Source: Calycina herbarum (Eukaryota; Ascomycota; Leotiomycetes; Helotiales; Pezizellaceae). From it: a stretch of 64,000 nucleotides of DNA. Of the stretch, positions 1 to 11,972 are shown piece after piece. Within the stretch, counting starts at the first letter, position 1. Each line of letters opens with the position of its first letter. Under the pieces are notes generated by a model. The model was not told the DNA's origin and did no database searches. It worked only from the letters and a program-made list of their open reading frames with translations. The DNA lies in NCBI GenBank assembly GCA_001414485.1, contig LLEY01000122.1:1-64000 (forward strand), given 5' to 3'. The translations under genes and the position numbers were made by a program.

Positions 1-684
1 AAGCGAATCGCTAAGTAAAATCATATAGCGTCTGAAACTTAGAATTCTAAATATATATATAGTAATGAAATCAAAGTTTTAATTTTAAAACTTTTGATTA
101 ATAGTTCGTAGAGATATTAAAATGTCAAAATCGCGATTTTAGGTGTGTTTTCAGTTGGCCGGTTCGCTTGTTTGGCCGGTTCGCTATACATGCACGTTAA
201 TAGATTTAAAGAAATAAATTTCAGACTAGTCTCTGTTCCTAGTTTTTATTATATCTTTCTAAATCTAGATAATTACTTTGATTTTACTAGATTTTCTTAG
301 ATAACTATATTAACTACGTATACTTCATATAGGAACAATAGAAATCTAGTACTACTAAATTGGAAAGTGTTATAACTTTATTTCGTTAACTTAGTTATTT
401 AGAATCATATAGAGGATTGGAAAATGATAAAGACGTAGGTTTAGGAAAATGCCTTCCAGAAAATACAGTCATAAATCATTCACCGTCACAATGCAGTCAT
501 AATGCAAAATTTTTGTGAAACTTTTATTTATTTTACCCATTTTGCTATCATCGCATTTTCCTATCGTAGCATTTTCCGATCATTGTAGTTCCCTATCATA
601 ACGAGACCTGTCCATATTATAACGCCAATGACTCTATTTTCCGCCAAAGGCAAAAAATCCATGTAAGAATCCTTCACCAGCCAT
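1..684. other. AT-rich gene-free stretch
   Basis: No open frame of useful length or recognisable gene. The base composition resembles the RIP-mutated blocks elsewhere in the window, so this may be the edge of an old repeat whose body lies outside. The only local structure is a short direct repeat of TTGGCCGGTTCGCT at 155-168 and 172-185 (period 17). From about 540 the sequence becomes the 3' flank of the gene ending at 685. Confidence 0.5.
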
Positions 685-2067
685 TCAAAGGCCATATATG
701 ATGTCCATGGGCTTTGGAAACTGCTTTACAACCCAGTAGATAATCCCATACTCCTCGACCTTCTTCTGCATTTCTGGTCCAGCTCCCCACGCGTATCGCT
801 GAGCGAAAAGCTCATTGATGGTATCAACAAGCTCATTGATGATTTTCGCGACTGGATCGTTGATCTTTCCCTTGTTTTTCTTCTTTTCAGCAGGGGTGAG
901 TTGGAGTTCGATCTTCAGTTCCTTGATTGGGCATCCACATTGAATGAATCTCTGAACGATGCTGTAGTAGAGGGGGTCGCCGAGGTAACCTTTGATGAAG
1001 AGCCTCTCAATTGGGGCGTGGCTGAGTCGAGTACGTGGGTTGATGAGGAGACGTTCCATGTCTTGCTCTTGCAATGCGCGGTTCCATCGTGGACTGTGGG
1101 TTGTTAGAAGATATCAATTTGAGCTCTCAGAGGAGAGAGAGGGATAGGTTATGACACTTACTCAAGATCAATCTCCAAGTACTTGATCAACTTGATGGCA
1201 GCATCATTCAAGTTGTCGGTAGCTTTGAAACACTCATTGCTACTAGTGAGAATAGTCCATTTGCCAAGCTTCAAAAGCGAATTGAAATTGAGCTCGTTTG
1301 CCTCAGCCCACTGAAACATATTAGCATGTGTTTTTATCATTGATTTCAGAGTCAAGGGGCAGCGAGCAAGTATGAAACTTACTCCAATGGGAACCAAAGG
1401 TTTGCTTACCAGCAAATTACGATCAATGTATGATGGTTGGTCGGCCGCAGCAAGCTCAGGTCTTGAAGGGCGATGGTGACCATATCCAAGTTCCTCCTCC
1501 ATTGAAATTGTGCGCATAGTGAATTCGTGCTCAATTGTGGCCAAAGTCGGGGCGGTAGTCCAATTCTCCCAAGGTTGTTTGTTCCAGATTCCAGGGGTCC
1601 ATCTCTGGATAGTCCAAGCACGCAGTGTGAGATGGGACGGTGCGTTTTGGTGAATCGGCCCAGTGGGATGTGAGATAGAGAGGTTGCTGAACATTGAGGG
1701 TTGTGTGGAATTGCCGGACGCACGGATTGATCCAAATTGTTTTTGGGGTTGTCCAGAGCTTGAGGAGCTGTGCTTGGAGCCTTCAGGCTGCTTGCCTTTC
1801 TTGCTCTCTTTTGGTTTGGTCCAGACAGATCCTCCTTGCATACCGCTTCCCTCTGCGTATCCTCCGAATCCTCCGCCGCGTTGTTGCTGTTCACTGCTCA
1901 TCTGCGGCACATTCAATCAGTACGTTGTCAACGAAATCTAATTATCTGCAGGAGAGATTGGAACTGACCTTGTTGGTACTAAGACTTGCGACAAGCGACC
2001 GCAAACCATCAAACGACTTTTGGGTGATAGGCGCCCTAGCTTCGCGGTTGGCATTGCGGTTGGACAT
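685..2067 (-). CDS. Unknown protein of a local paralogous family, four exons, 391 aa
   Basis: Exons on the minus strand are 2067-1969, 1901-1383, 1310-1162 and 1093-685; introns of 67, 72 and 68 nt start with GTCAGT, GTAAGT and GTAAGT and end in CAG. Phases are 0, 0 and 2 and the spliced frame is open for 392 codons including the stop. The start ATG at 2067 opens MSNRNANREARAP. Residues about 34-110 are Gly/Gln/Ser-rich and probably disordered; the C-terminal half is folded-looking, with a core around GDPLYYSIVQRF and a polar stretch containing AEKKKNKGK. No signal peptide or membrane segment is visible. The same core and the same intron position recur in the gene ending at 3002, and related segments occur at 13429-14504 and 24432-24958. 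I do not recognise a biochemical function. The exon structure is well supported; the role is unknown. Confidence 0.8.
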
Positions 2068-3001
2068 TGTTGCGGTGAAGATCGGTCACTTGAAGAAGAC
2101 AGAAGGTTGAAGTGGTGCGTGGTTAAGAAGTAGAGGTGAATGAATTGTGTTCCGTATTACGTAATAAATACAGCGGTTGGCCATTGCTTTTCTGTTCTGT
2201 TTGTTTCGCTCATAGAAAGCCAAAAAAGAAGTGGGGCGAGGCTTAGCGACAGCGTGAATGCTTCAACATCAGAAAACTCAACAACCACCATTTCAAAAGG
2301 GAGGAAACCTGGGGCAATAGATAGGACGACTCATTAAATTCTATCTGTATTTTTATAATATTTTTCTGGTTTCGTTGTGTAAAGTTATACTGGTGATATG
2401 AAGTGTTGGGGGTCGCTAATTCACAGCCCCCCCCTTTTCAGAAGGTTTAGCCGATTTTAGGCGTGGGGGTTCCACTTCTGCTAAGCCTCATTGAGTAATG
2501 CTTCTGCTATTTGGAGCTGCTCACGAACTTCTCAGAAAAGCAAAGATCAATAGCAGGATCTCTCATAAGGTGCTGCAAGTAGAAAAGATGGAGATGGAAA
2601 AGCATATCTGAGAGGAAATGTTCTCTATTGTATCTTTGTTGGAGCTTATAGTATAACTGTTCCTTTCTGTGGGCAGGCAAGTTCAGCGTAGCTGCAAGAA
2701 ACGTACAAGGGGTGGGTACCTGGATTGGTGACCTGACACTTATTTGTCTTTTTTGGTTTTCAATTGGGGTGTTTGAAGGCACGCAATGACGAAGTTAGAA
2801 TGGAAAGTTTATTTGTTCAGTGGCGCAACAGTTTATGTTTACAGATGCATATTGTCTAGTAACCCTTCCCAAACTACAAGAAACGACGTGTTTCCTCAGT
2901 CATCGTATCCTGCTGCCCCCCTGAAAAATCCATAACCAAATCTTTGACCCTGATGGCATATAGTCTTTACCAAGGAGAACAATGATTGACTTCCTAATAA
3001 T
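2068..3001. other. Intergenic region between two paralogous minus-strand genes
   Basis: Holds the 5' flank of the 685-2067 gene and the 3' flank of the gene ending at 3002. A minus-strand frame at 2507-2782 (91 codons) has no similarity I can name; its end (HLFYLQHLM) loosely recalls the paralog core but is too weak to call. A run of eight or more C occurs near 2430. No other structure seen. Confidence 0.4.
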
Positions 3002-3909
3002 TCACATCTCATTGGATGGTTTGACAAGCTTTGGTTCCCATGTCAGCTTGGTGTACTTCTCGCCCTTTGCCTCCTTTGTTGTCTCCATACGTGGCCCCAA
3101 ACCCAAAGAATATCGTTGGTCAAATAGCATGTTAACAAAACTTCTGGAGATTGATAGAGTGTCTTCATTCCATGAAGCTGTCCCATATTCCCTCTTTCGG
3201 AAACCAATTCGTAGCGAGCGTAGTGGCGCACCCCCTTGAACAAATCTCTGGATTATGGGGTAGAGTAAAGGATCCCCTATAATTACTTCGATGCTCAGAA
3301 TCTCCAAGGGGATAAGTTGAAGCTTATTATATGGATTTACAAGGGCCAGTTCAACAGCATTCCACCACCGTAGGGAAGCTGAGAGTCGAGTACTAACAAT
3401 CATTAGCCTTAAAGCATTTTCTGAAATAGTCTGGAAATAACTCACCTGAGATCAATGGACAATTTGTTAACCACTCCTAGGGTAGCATCGTTGAGTTTCG
3501 TAAAGAAGCCCCAATATTCCTCAAGGGGCTGTACCAAAATGAGATGCGTATTACTGTTCCATTCATCGTACATATCCTTCCACTCCTTGGGCAATTCACA
3601 CATAAGGCCTGGCTCGAGGCAATCATCGTCATGTTTCTTGTCCACGTGATTGTTAGGTGCTGGATCTGCTTGATTGATCCATTCTTCCCTAGCATTTGGT
3701 TGGAATCGGTGAGGTGGAGGACTAGGAGCGAAGAATGATGCAGGAATAAATGGTCGTTGAGAGGAAGAAACCATATCAGTAGCTGGGGTTTCTTGGGGTT
3801 CCTCTGTGGTCTTCTCAACATTATTGACGGTGACCGAGGATTTCCAGAAAGGCGCGATTTCTGTTGCCGTAAGAGTCAAGACCACAGAATCAATGCCAGC
3901 TGACTTCAT
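3002..3909 (-). CDS. Unknown protein, paralog of the 685-2067 gene; 5' end uncertain
   Basis: Exons 3909-3446 and 3392-3002 flank a 53-nt intron (GTGAGT donor, TTAG acceptor, CTAAT branch-like motif). The join is phase 2, exactly as in the last intron of the 685-2067 gene, and gives 284 aa from the first in-frame ATG. The C-terminal exon has the family core (IIGDPLLYPIIQRFVQ), matching GDPLYYSIVQRF in the neighbour, so the two genes look like a diverged tandem duplication. The start is conservative. The frame stays open upstream through a consensus intron at 4080-4148 to about 4375 without a Met, giving a Gln/Asn/Thr-rich extension, so a further upstream exon may carry the real start. No function can be assigned. 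Confidence 0.65.
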
Positions 3910-4079
3910 CAAGAAGTTTCCAGTCTCCGTGATCACAAGCTGAACTGCCTTTGGTTGATTGCCACTGGAAAGGGTTGGTGTGGGGTGGAGTGGTAAGACT
4001 GTGGTGGTGGTGTCATTCCCAAAACTCTGATGAGTTTGCTGACACCTTATCCCACTCAGAGTCCGAGTGCTCGTCTTGG

Positions 4080-4148
4080 CTAATCTTGCGAAGAGTCTTT
4101 GTCAGTCTTTGACGAGTCAATAACCTCAGTTGAAGCGTTGTTACTAAC
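4080..4148 (-). other. Probable 5' intron of the gene ending at 3002
   Basis: On the minus strand a GTTAGT donor at 4148 and a TTAG acceptor at 4080 bound 69 nt with a CTGAC branch-like motif. Removing it keeps one frame open on both sides. It could lie in the 5' UTR or between coding exons; no ATG in the joined frame decides between the two. Confidence 0.4.
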
Positions 4149-4375
4149 CTTTGCTGATCCTTCGTGGTGGTTGAGTTTGTAATTGATGATTGTGATTTTG
4201 AATTGTATTATGTGTCCGTGTGTTTTCTGATGCTGCTTGCGAAGCAGAAAGTTGTTGAATGTAGGAGAAAGTATGGGGGGAGCGGGGGCAACTATTTGTA
4301 CCTAAATCCTGCCAAGAGCATTGCAGTAGAAATAAACACCGACCTGTAACAAATATAGAGTGAATATTGATCTGC

Positions 4376-5859
4376 TAAACAAAAGTTCTGTACCCCACGT
4401 TTGTTCTTTTCGGAGAGAATCATGAAATACTTCACTCTACAAAAGCCACAGTAATTCCTACGTATGTACATATTGACAAAAGATCTTCAAGGATCAGAAG
4501 TCTACCAGGAGGTGTAACTATTCGTGAGAATATGCTTCATGCTTGCCAACACCAAAACACAGTCATAATAACCAAAAATAGGTTTATAGATACGTAAAAA
4601 TCATAAAAACAGACCTAATGTTATTTCAGGAAGCGATTGATGCTTTTGTTTTCGTGATTTAGAGCTTCTAAACACAAAGTATCATCTCACCAGCGAGTAC
4701 ACCCCTTGGTAGTCCAGCAAGAACCTCGAAAAGGTATTAGAAATGATAAAATAAGTAGAATTCTAACGTTTTACTTTTCGGATACTATATCTTAAGAACC
4801 AAATCTTAGATATTGAAGCATCTAACTAATTCTTTTTCTAATATGAAATCTCACCAACTTCAAGTAGTCCAAGGAAAATAATAAAATACACGGCTTAGCT
4901 AAGTAAGGTTTCCATCTACCTAGTTAGAAATTTGTCCGAATAGCGCTTTATCAAACTAACACACTCTCTATCCTCCTAGCTTTCTGACCCTAAAATATCT
5001 CTTCTTTCTCTACAGTCAATCTAAACTATTCCTCGTCTCACTCCCAGAAGAGAGACTATAACTTCTTACAATTCCCAATATACTCCTAACTCTATCTACA
5101 TCTGAAATCTGAAAGTTCAAGTCTACAGACTTACTTCCTTACTTCAACTCTTCCTCAATCTCTTACCATCACTTATTCAACAACCTTATAACACTATCAT
5201 TCTTATATCTTCATCTTCTTCTATATATAAAGTTCCCACTGAGAAGAATTCTGGAAGTATGAAAGAGACGAGATAACGAGAAGGAATAAATAATTTTTTT
5301 TATTTAAATAAGGTAAAAGATACCTAGGCAAAATCATTTATGCAAAGATAAAACTTCATCTTCCTTCTCTTATTCTCTCCTCCTCTTACAAGTTACCCCT
5401 CACCCCTCATCGTTCTCATCGTCCTCTTCTCCCGCCTGCTTACGCTCCCACACACAACTACAACAACCTAAAATTACAAAACAAAACTAAAACTAGAAGA
5501 AATCAACAAAAAACACTTATAAGCTATAAATAAACAATCCTCTCTTCGCACCTATTTCATCTCCGCAGCCCCTGCTCCAACTACCACAAACACTACAAAC
5601 CCCCTCAAAACTCTCCAACTACCTCACGCCTCCTTGCCACCCAGAATTGCCTGTCGTAATCTCAAGAAATAAACTCCCAACTTCAAACTAATCCTCAATA
5701 ACTCTAAGGTCTCGACACGTCTGCCACTGTTTTTTGTGTAGAGAAACCGATACTACGATATACAATGAATACGGAATTGGATTTATTGTATGATTCAGCG
5801 CGAGAAGAGAGAGTAGAGTTGAGGAGGTATAGAAGGAATAGGTGGTGATTTGAGCTGTG
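4376..5859. other. AT-rich intergenic region without recognisable genes
   Basis: No credible coding frame. Much of 4900-5700 is pyrimidine-biased on the plus strand, with low-complexity CT/TC runs (for example 5330-5440). TpA is frequent, in keeping with old RIP-affected sequence, but no transposon domain or terminal repeat was recognised. Confidence 0.4.
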
Positions 5860-6180
5860 AGTATACTAGTAAGTTACGAGTAAGCCGGCAAGCTACGAGT
5901 AAGCTGTCAACTTGCTAGTGAGCCGGTGATTGGCGAATGAGCCGGCAAGTTATAAGTAAGCTAGTAAATGGCGTGTAAGCTGTCAACTTACTTCTAAGCT
6001 AGCGATTTGCAAGTAATCTAGGAATTGACGAGTCAGCCAAAGCTATAAGTAGTGGAGTAAATCGTTGGTTATTCACGAGTAAGCCACGAGTAACTTGTAA
6101 GTAAGCTGTTATGCAAGTCTGGCGAGTAAGCTACAAGTAATCTACAGATAAGCTACGAGTAACCCACAAGTAAACCCCCA
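5860..6180. repeat. Degenerate short tandem repeat built on GAGTAAGCTA
   Basis: The decamer-like motif (a)cGAGTAAGC(T/C)(A/G) recurs about every 15-25 bp, with variants such as GAGTAAGCCGGCAAG, AAGTAAGCTAG, TGTAAGCTGTC, ATAAGCTACGAG and GAGTAACCCACAAG. It reads as a decayed minisatellite. It lies just downstream of the SKT5-like gene, beyond its 3' flank. No frame is maintained through it. Confidence 0.6.
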
Positions 6181-6786
6181 GTATCGCAGAGAAAAGAAAA
6201 ATGAATTCCAATTACACATCATTCCCACGCTTAATCACAGCATCACTCTCTCACTTTCTCAACCACAAGCTCCATCCCACCTCGAGTCATTTTCATGTCA
6301 ATTCTTCATTCAAATTCCCCATTCTACTCACTATCTCTACTTTTCTTTTCTCCCCCAGTACTGCCCTCCCCCATCCAATATTATTACAAACAAAAAAGAC
6401 GAAAAACAAAAAAGGGAAAAAAGGCAAGAGAAGTTCAAGTAAAAATTCGAACTCCCCAAAAATGCACAGATGCATCCCGTTCCCCCCAAACAATTATACG
6501 CCAGATTCTTTTTTAGGATCCCCCCGGCCAAATCTTACTCAAGCACGTATGCCAAAGTATCTCTTTCCATAAAAAGGAAAATCATCCATCCCTTCGCATC
6601 ATCTCGTGTTCTGGGTCCAGCCCCCGTCATGGCATTTCCATTTCTCCCTCCCACCATTTTCTCTCTCCCTTCCCCAAACCATTCAACCAAACAATCATGA
6701 TCATCTCATATTTTCCGCTTCGCTCATCGCAGATTTTGTCGTCTCGATAAAATCGTTTCTTCTCGAGTTTAAACCGTTTTTATCCC
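6181..6786. other. 3' flank of the SKT5-like gene
   Basis: Pyrimidine-rich on the plus strand (purine-rich in the sense of the minus-strand gene). Plus-strand open frames here, including one of 123 codons at 6201-6572, are Ser/Pro/Lys low complexity without domain features, and are most simply a shadow of the 3' untranslated region. Confidence 0.45.
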
Positions 6787-9700
6787 TTACATGACAACGC
6801 AATCACCCTCCTGCTTTTGAGACCTCGAGATGCGCTCTCTCGATTTAGCAGTAGCGTTCTTGCCACCCCTCTTCAGATCTTCCAGCCTCTCTCTCGCCTT
6901 GGGGAAATTTTGTGCTAAAAAGAAAGTTAGCCAACCACTCAAACCCAAACTCCACCTCGTCTATGTCCCTCTCTTGCCCACACCCAAAAGAGGAAGAAAC
7001 AAGAAAAGAAGAGAAAAAAGGAAAATATAAAACATACCAGCAGCCCTCCAATACCACCTCTTAGCATCCTCCAAATTCGCCGGACTCCCAATCCCCACCT
7101 CAGTAAAATAGCCCATCGCATACTCCGCCTTCGCAAGACCAGCCATAGCCGCCTTCCTCGCCCAAAGATACGCTTCCGTATCTGACTGCTGCAGGACCCC
7201 CTCCGTACCAGTAAGATACCATCCACTAAGCGCAAGCTCACTCTGATGTTCCTCCTGCGCCGCCGCACGGGAATACCACATGATACTCTGTCTCGCATCA
7301 ATGCGACACCCAAAAAGCCCGTATTCATAGGCGCATCCGAGGCGGAATTGCGAGAACTTGTAGCCTAGTTCGGCAGCTTGGTTGAAGAGTTGGAAGGAAT
7401 ATTGCTCATCTCTTACCACCGAGCTTTCCGGAGATTGGGGCATTTCGAAGAGGAGTCCAAGTTCATGGAGAGCGTGGGGATTCTCAGCGTCTGCGCGTTC
7501 AGCAGCGCGTTTAAGCCAGCCTACTGCTTCGCGAGGATTGCGTGGTTGGCCTAGGAGCCCTTTGAGTTGGATCATACCCATTTTATACATAGCCGGTGTA
7601 TCACCCAGCGTAGCGGCGCGTTTATACCATTGTATAGCTTTCAAAGGATCTTTTCGAGTTCCGCCTCCCTCATCATTGCCGAGTTCGCAACAAACAGCTG
7701 TGCGGTACGCAGCAGCTGCGTGACCAGCTTTAGCAGCAGATTGGTAAAGTGTGAAGGCCTCCTTGTTGTCTGTTTCCAAGCCTAATGCACCTTTGCCGTA
7801 ACTATCGGCGAGGAAGAACATAGCTTCGGTGTTTTGAGCGGCAACGAGTTTCTTGAGCATCTTATGGGCATCCATGACATATTTTGTGCGAGCTTTATCT
7901 CGGGCTCGTTGGTCGGGCATTTGTTGTACAAGAACGTCGGATGCTTCGATCAGCTTTTTGGCGTAGAGAAGACCGGTGATTTGGTCAGCGGGATTTGCTT
8001 TGGTAGTCGCTCTAAGTTGTTCCAATTCTGCTGCAGTCACAGGAGGCGGAGCAGGTGGTCCTGCTTGTGCTGCGGGGCTTGCGGAAGATTGCTGTGGTGG
8101 TGGGCCTAGACCGGGAGTTTGTTGTGGTGAAGGTGCCATATTATTGTAATTTCGAACGGGCGTAGGTTTATTGTTTGCCAAGCTAGCTACAGAATTTGGT
8201 ATCAAACCAGCACGAACTGGTGGTGGGTGAGATGGTAACGCATCAGGGCCGGAAACTTGTCTGGGCATTGTGTTCGCGCGAGATGGGCCTGGTCCTCCTT
8301 GTGGAAGGCCAGGTCGAGGTCCTCCGGGAAGTCCACCTGCAAAGCCAGGTTGACCGGGGCCAGATCTTGGAGCTGCTGAAGCACTTCTTGGTGGTGGAAC
8401 GAAGCTGTTTTGTTGTGGTACAGGAGCCTCATTATATTGACCGTAACCTTGCTGTGGTCCTTGATCGTACTGGTCATTATATCCTCCCTGACCGCCCTGT
8501 TGTCCGTACCCATCATCATATCCCTGTTGGGGATATGCATTTGGTAGAGGAGGTGCGCCAGCCATTTCAAATACTGCTGCTTGTGGTTGAGCTCGACCTC
8601 GAAAGTCAGGTTGTGATTTGACAGGTTTTAATTGTTGCGGGTAACCGTTTGGACCAGGTGCTTGCGGTGGTGGAGCTTGAATGTGTTCGTCTATTGAAGT
8701 ACCCCTTCGGTGATTTGAAGAGTTGTTTGGGACAGCATCGAAATCTGGCATTTCAGACTCAGTTGAAGGGCGTCGAACGTCACGAGTTTGTGGAGCCACA
8801 GGAGGACCAGGGGAATCATAATAAGCGTCAAAAAAGTCATCAATGCTCTCATTTTGTGAATGGGCAGAGTAATTCTGAGGGGGTGCAGGCCCGCGAGGAG
8901 CTGAATAAGGATCCACTGGCGGAGGTTGTCCACGTCCTCGTCCGTACGCATCTTGAGGAGGTCCCTGGGGCGGATATTGTCGCTGAGGTGGTAAATGATT
9001 TCCCCCAGCCGTTGAAGGTCTTGGAGGCCCTCCCCTTCCTGCAGGTCCATTTTGGTAAGGCGCATTTTGATCTATCATTGGCATCGGAGGTTGACGGCCC
9101 ATTGGTGGCATTGGTCGTTCATTGGGCATTGTCATACTTCTTCCAGGAGGTCCAAAGTTTTCCCTAGATGGAGAAGTAGGCCCATAAGCTCCTCTGTCAT
9201 CATATCCAGGCTCTGCATATCCATTTTGAGGTGGCTGTTGATATCCTTGAGCTGATGGCGCTCTTCGCTGTTCAGGAAAGCCGCCCTGTTGAGGAGGGTA
9301 GCCTCGTGGCATACTACGTTGGCTATCCGCTGATTGTCGTCCACGATTATCTGGCGGAGGTCTTCTTCCTTCCATACTAGGACGGCCATAATCGTCTGGG
9401 GGTGCTGCTCTTCGCTGACTATCCATGGAAGGGCGTCCATAATCATCCGTGGGGGCTCCTCGAGCATATTGGGGTTGGTTTTGACTGCCTTTACTACCAG
9501 CTCCTCTTGGTCGTCCTTTCTGAGGTCCACCAACTTCCATCAAAGCCATCTGCTCAATGATTTTTCGCTCCTCGGATATCGATGTCTTCTTCGCAGCTCC
9601 GGGAAAAGTAGGAAATGGATTGTCATTTGGTAGAGCATCGGGGGATAACGGTGGGCTCTTCAAGGGTCTTCTACCCATACCTTTTGCTATGAATTTGTTA

Positions 9701-10213
9701 GTGATGAAATTGCTGAAAATGTGCTTTTTACAACTTACGTCCTGGATCAGAAGAAGCAGATCTGTCAGGAGGACCAGGTCTACCTCCTCTCCCCATTTGC
9801 GCACCGGTTGGATATCCTCTACCTTGGTCACCTCCGTACCCTCCTCTCATACTATTTTGAGGAGGCCTCTGCATTGGTGGTCCTCTCCCTCCGCCTCGAG
9901 GCGCCATTCCCCCTCTCTCATTTCCGTAGTATTCTTGTTGTGGTGGGTAACTCTGATTCTGGGGAGGATATCCGTTGCCTCTTCCCCCTCCGTTTTGGTC
10001 CTGGTAGCCCTGATCATATTCCTGCGCATAACCTTGATTGTTGTAATCATCATATCCGTAGCCGTCTTGCGCGTATTGATCTTGTCTCTGAGGAGGGTAT
10101 TGTTGAGGTGCTTGATTGTAGTCCTGCGGAGGACCGGGAGGACCAGGACGTTGTGCTGCTCTCCCATTATATGGCCGTTGAGGCGGTTGGTATTGGTTCT
10201 GATCGTATGCCAT
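6787..10213 (-). CDS. SKT5: SEL1-repeat chitin synthase activator, Skt5/Chs4-like, with C-terminal CAAX box
   Basis: Three exons (10213-9739, 9686-7038, 6914-6787) with introns of 52 and 123 nt (GTAAGT and GTATGT donors) give 1083 aa. Residues 1-710 are low complexity, rich in Pro, Gln, Gly, Tyr and Arg (opening MAYDQNQYQPPQRPYNGR), and presumably disordered. Residues about 777-1041 hold seven SEL1-type repeats; typical ends are TLYQSAAKAG, QWYKRAATLG, GWLKRAAERA and MWYSRAAAQE. The last exon supplies a basic tail ending CVVM, a CAAX prenylation signal. SEL1 repeats plus a C-terminal CAAX box identify the Skt5/Chs4 family, which recruits and activates class IV (yeast Chs3-type) chitin synthase at the plasma membrane of bud necks, septa and tips. 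The long Pro/Gln-rich N-terminus makes it larger than yeast Chs4. The CAAX box appears only when the short final exon is spliced on; reading through the intron gives a different C-terminus. Confidence 0.9.
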
Positions 10214-11972
10214 TTTGTCCTTTTCTATATTCCCCCAATGATCTGTAGACTCGAGGACTCGCGCGTTTCGATTCGCCCTTGCGATGTCTCTGTATTTCGG
10301 TTTATTGTGTTTCTAGCAAGCGTCCAAGTTCGGTTTCCCCTTTTCCCAACAACTCTGATTATCCAATTTGTTTTCTGCTCTCAAAGATCTGCTATATTTT
10401 CCTCCTTTCTCCTATTGCGACAGCTGAAAGAAAACGGGGTTCGTTGGTGGAGGATCACAGGGATGGTAGAGGCGACAACAATAGGATGATGCGAAAAGGA
10501 AGCTGGTGTTGTTTGCTGCAGCTCAAGCAATGACCAGAATATCTTGCAGACTGATATTTCCGTTTCTCCGACGTTGCTCATAGACCAGCTCTGCAGTTGT
10601 TGTCCTGTTGTTCATGTGCTGAATCCTCTGAGAGTCAGTCCTGTCTGGGGAGGGGTGGCCGCAAGTAAGCTCGCCGCTTCAGTCGGCTTCCAGGGGTGTG
10701 AGAAAGGGCTAGGCGGTACGGGGATTATGCTTGAAGGCCCAACGGTAAACACTTAACAGCTCTTTCTTTCAACAACAATACACTGGTTTTCTACCAGAAC
10801 TATAATAAAATCTCAGGGTTTACAATTATTCCTTCGCCTAATCAATTACTCTTCTCATCAAATGTCCACGCTAGATACGTACTTCCGTCACTTTTCACTG
10901 CGTTGACTACGAAACAGTCGCAGCATAGAGTTTAATTTAAGCCTGCTCTGAAAAGCAGCATTCAGCATTGAACCCATTGAACGCCTTCCATCCCTACAGG
11001 CGCAAGAAGAGTGCCGTCGTCTCAGAGTGAACAGGGGAGAACCACGAAGCCGACGATCACCTCCTTTTTCCTTGTTTACTCAGGAACACCATCCAATTCA
11101 TTGGTCCAAAATCCCATTTTATTCCAAGGATATTCTAGGTGAAGAAATGAACCCTGGGAAACATAGCATCATTGATAATGCATTGGAGATACGGAAGGAA
11201 TTGAGATTTCTTCTATTTCTTCTTTTGTTATTAATGGAAGCTCTTAAAATGCTACTTGCCAAAACATGAAGCGACTTCCGGAGCACAACACCTCTCACCA
11301 GTGGGTCCAGGTCTATCAAACAGCTCTTTCAAATTCCTTCTGATCAGCCTTCTCAAACTTCAGACGATAAAACAGGAGGATATCCCCAAGAGAGAGAGAA
11401 AGGGACCTAGAGACTTCTGAAATGTTGGAAAATTCATGTGATTAACAATTACAAAATCCACAAAGCTAAACCTGGGAGAAAGGTCACACCATGCTTGGAT
11501 ATTAATAGGATAGAGCTGAGAGCTGAAACATTTTAAGCTGGCGTCGAGTTGTTCCCCTGACGCCACAGTTGGGCTGAGCCACACACAGCTGAGCCACCTT
11601 TTTAGAAGCCGACGCCACAGTTGAAGGTTGGATGGAAAGAGCGATGGGAGAACTTGTTGAATAATTGGAAAGGAGAAATCTGTATAGCAAGTAGACATAT
11701 CTCTCACGTAACTATTTTATTTTTATTTTTTCATTGATATCCAAACCAAAAATAAAATATTCCAAATTCAGAAATGATGATTGGCCCAAAAATGCATGTC
11801 CATATTTTGACCGAACCTCCGATCATCGTTGACATCACCAGCCTCAAATTCCATTGACCTCTAACGCTCTAGGAAAAATCCCATCCCATCCCAACCAAAC
11901 AACCTCAACCCACAATCTACTTTCTTTCAGCCAATTTCAAAGCTACCTCTCTCTGACATACATCCCGCAACC
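10214..11972. other. Shared 5' region between SKT5-like gene and CBP4
   Basis: The two genes diverge, so 1.76 kb contains both promoters and 5' leaders. Small frames (10544-10756, 11027-11269, minus 11360-11707) show no domain or composition argument for coding. A local duplication of GACGCCACAGTTG occurs near 11560 and 11610, with AGCTGAGCCAC repeated between. CBP4 is preceded by a pyrimidine/CA-rich stretch typical of fungal core promoters. No specific regulator site can be named. Confidence 0.4.

Noticed and set aside
2507..2782. 91-codon minus-strand frame as a further family member
   Set aside because: Only a vague resemblance in a few residues; no splice or conserved core.
6201..6572. 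123-codon plus-strand frame
   Set aside because: Low-complexity Ser/Pro/Lys frame in the 3' flank of a minus-strand gene; no promoter or splice evidence.
8196..9633. Several plus-strand frames of 100-170 codons
   Set aside because: Shadows of the Pro/Gln/Gly-rich exon of the SKT5-like gene; biased codons produce open antisense frames.
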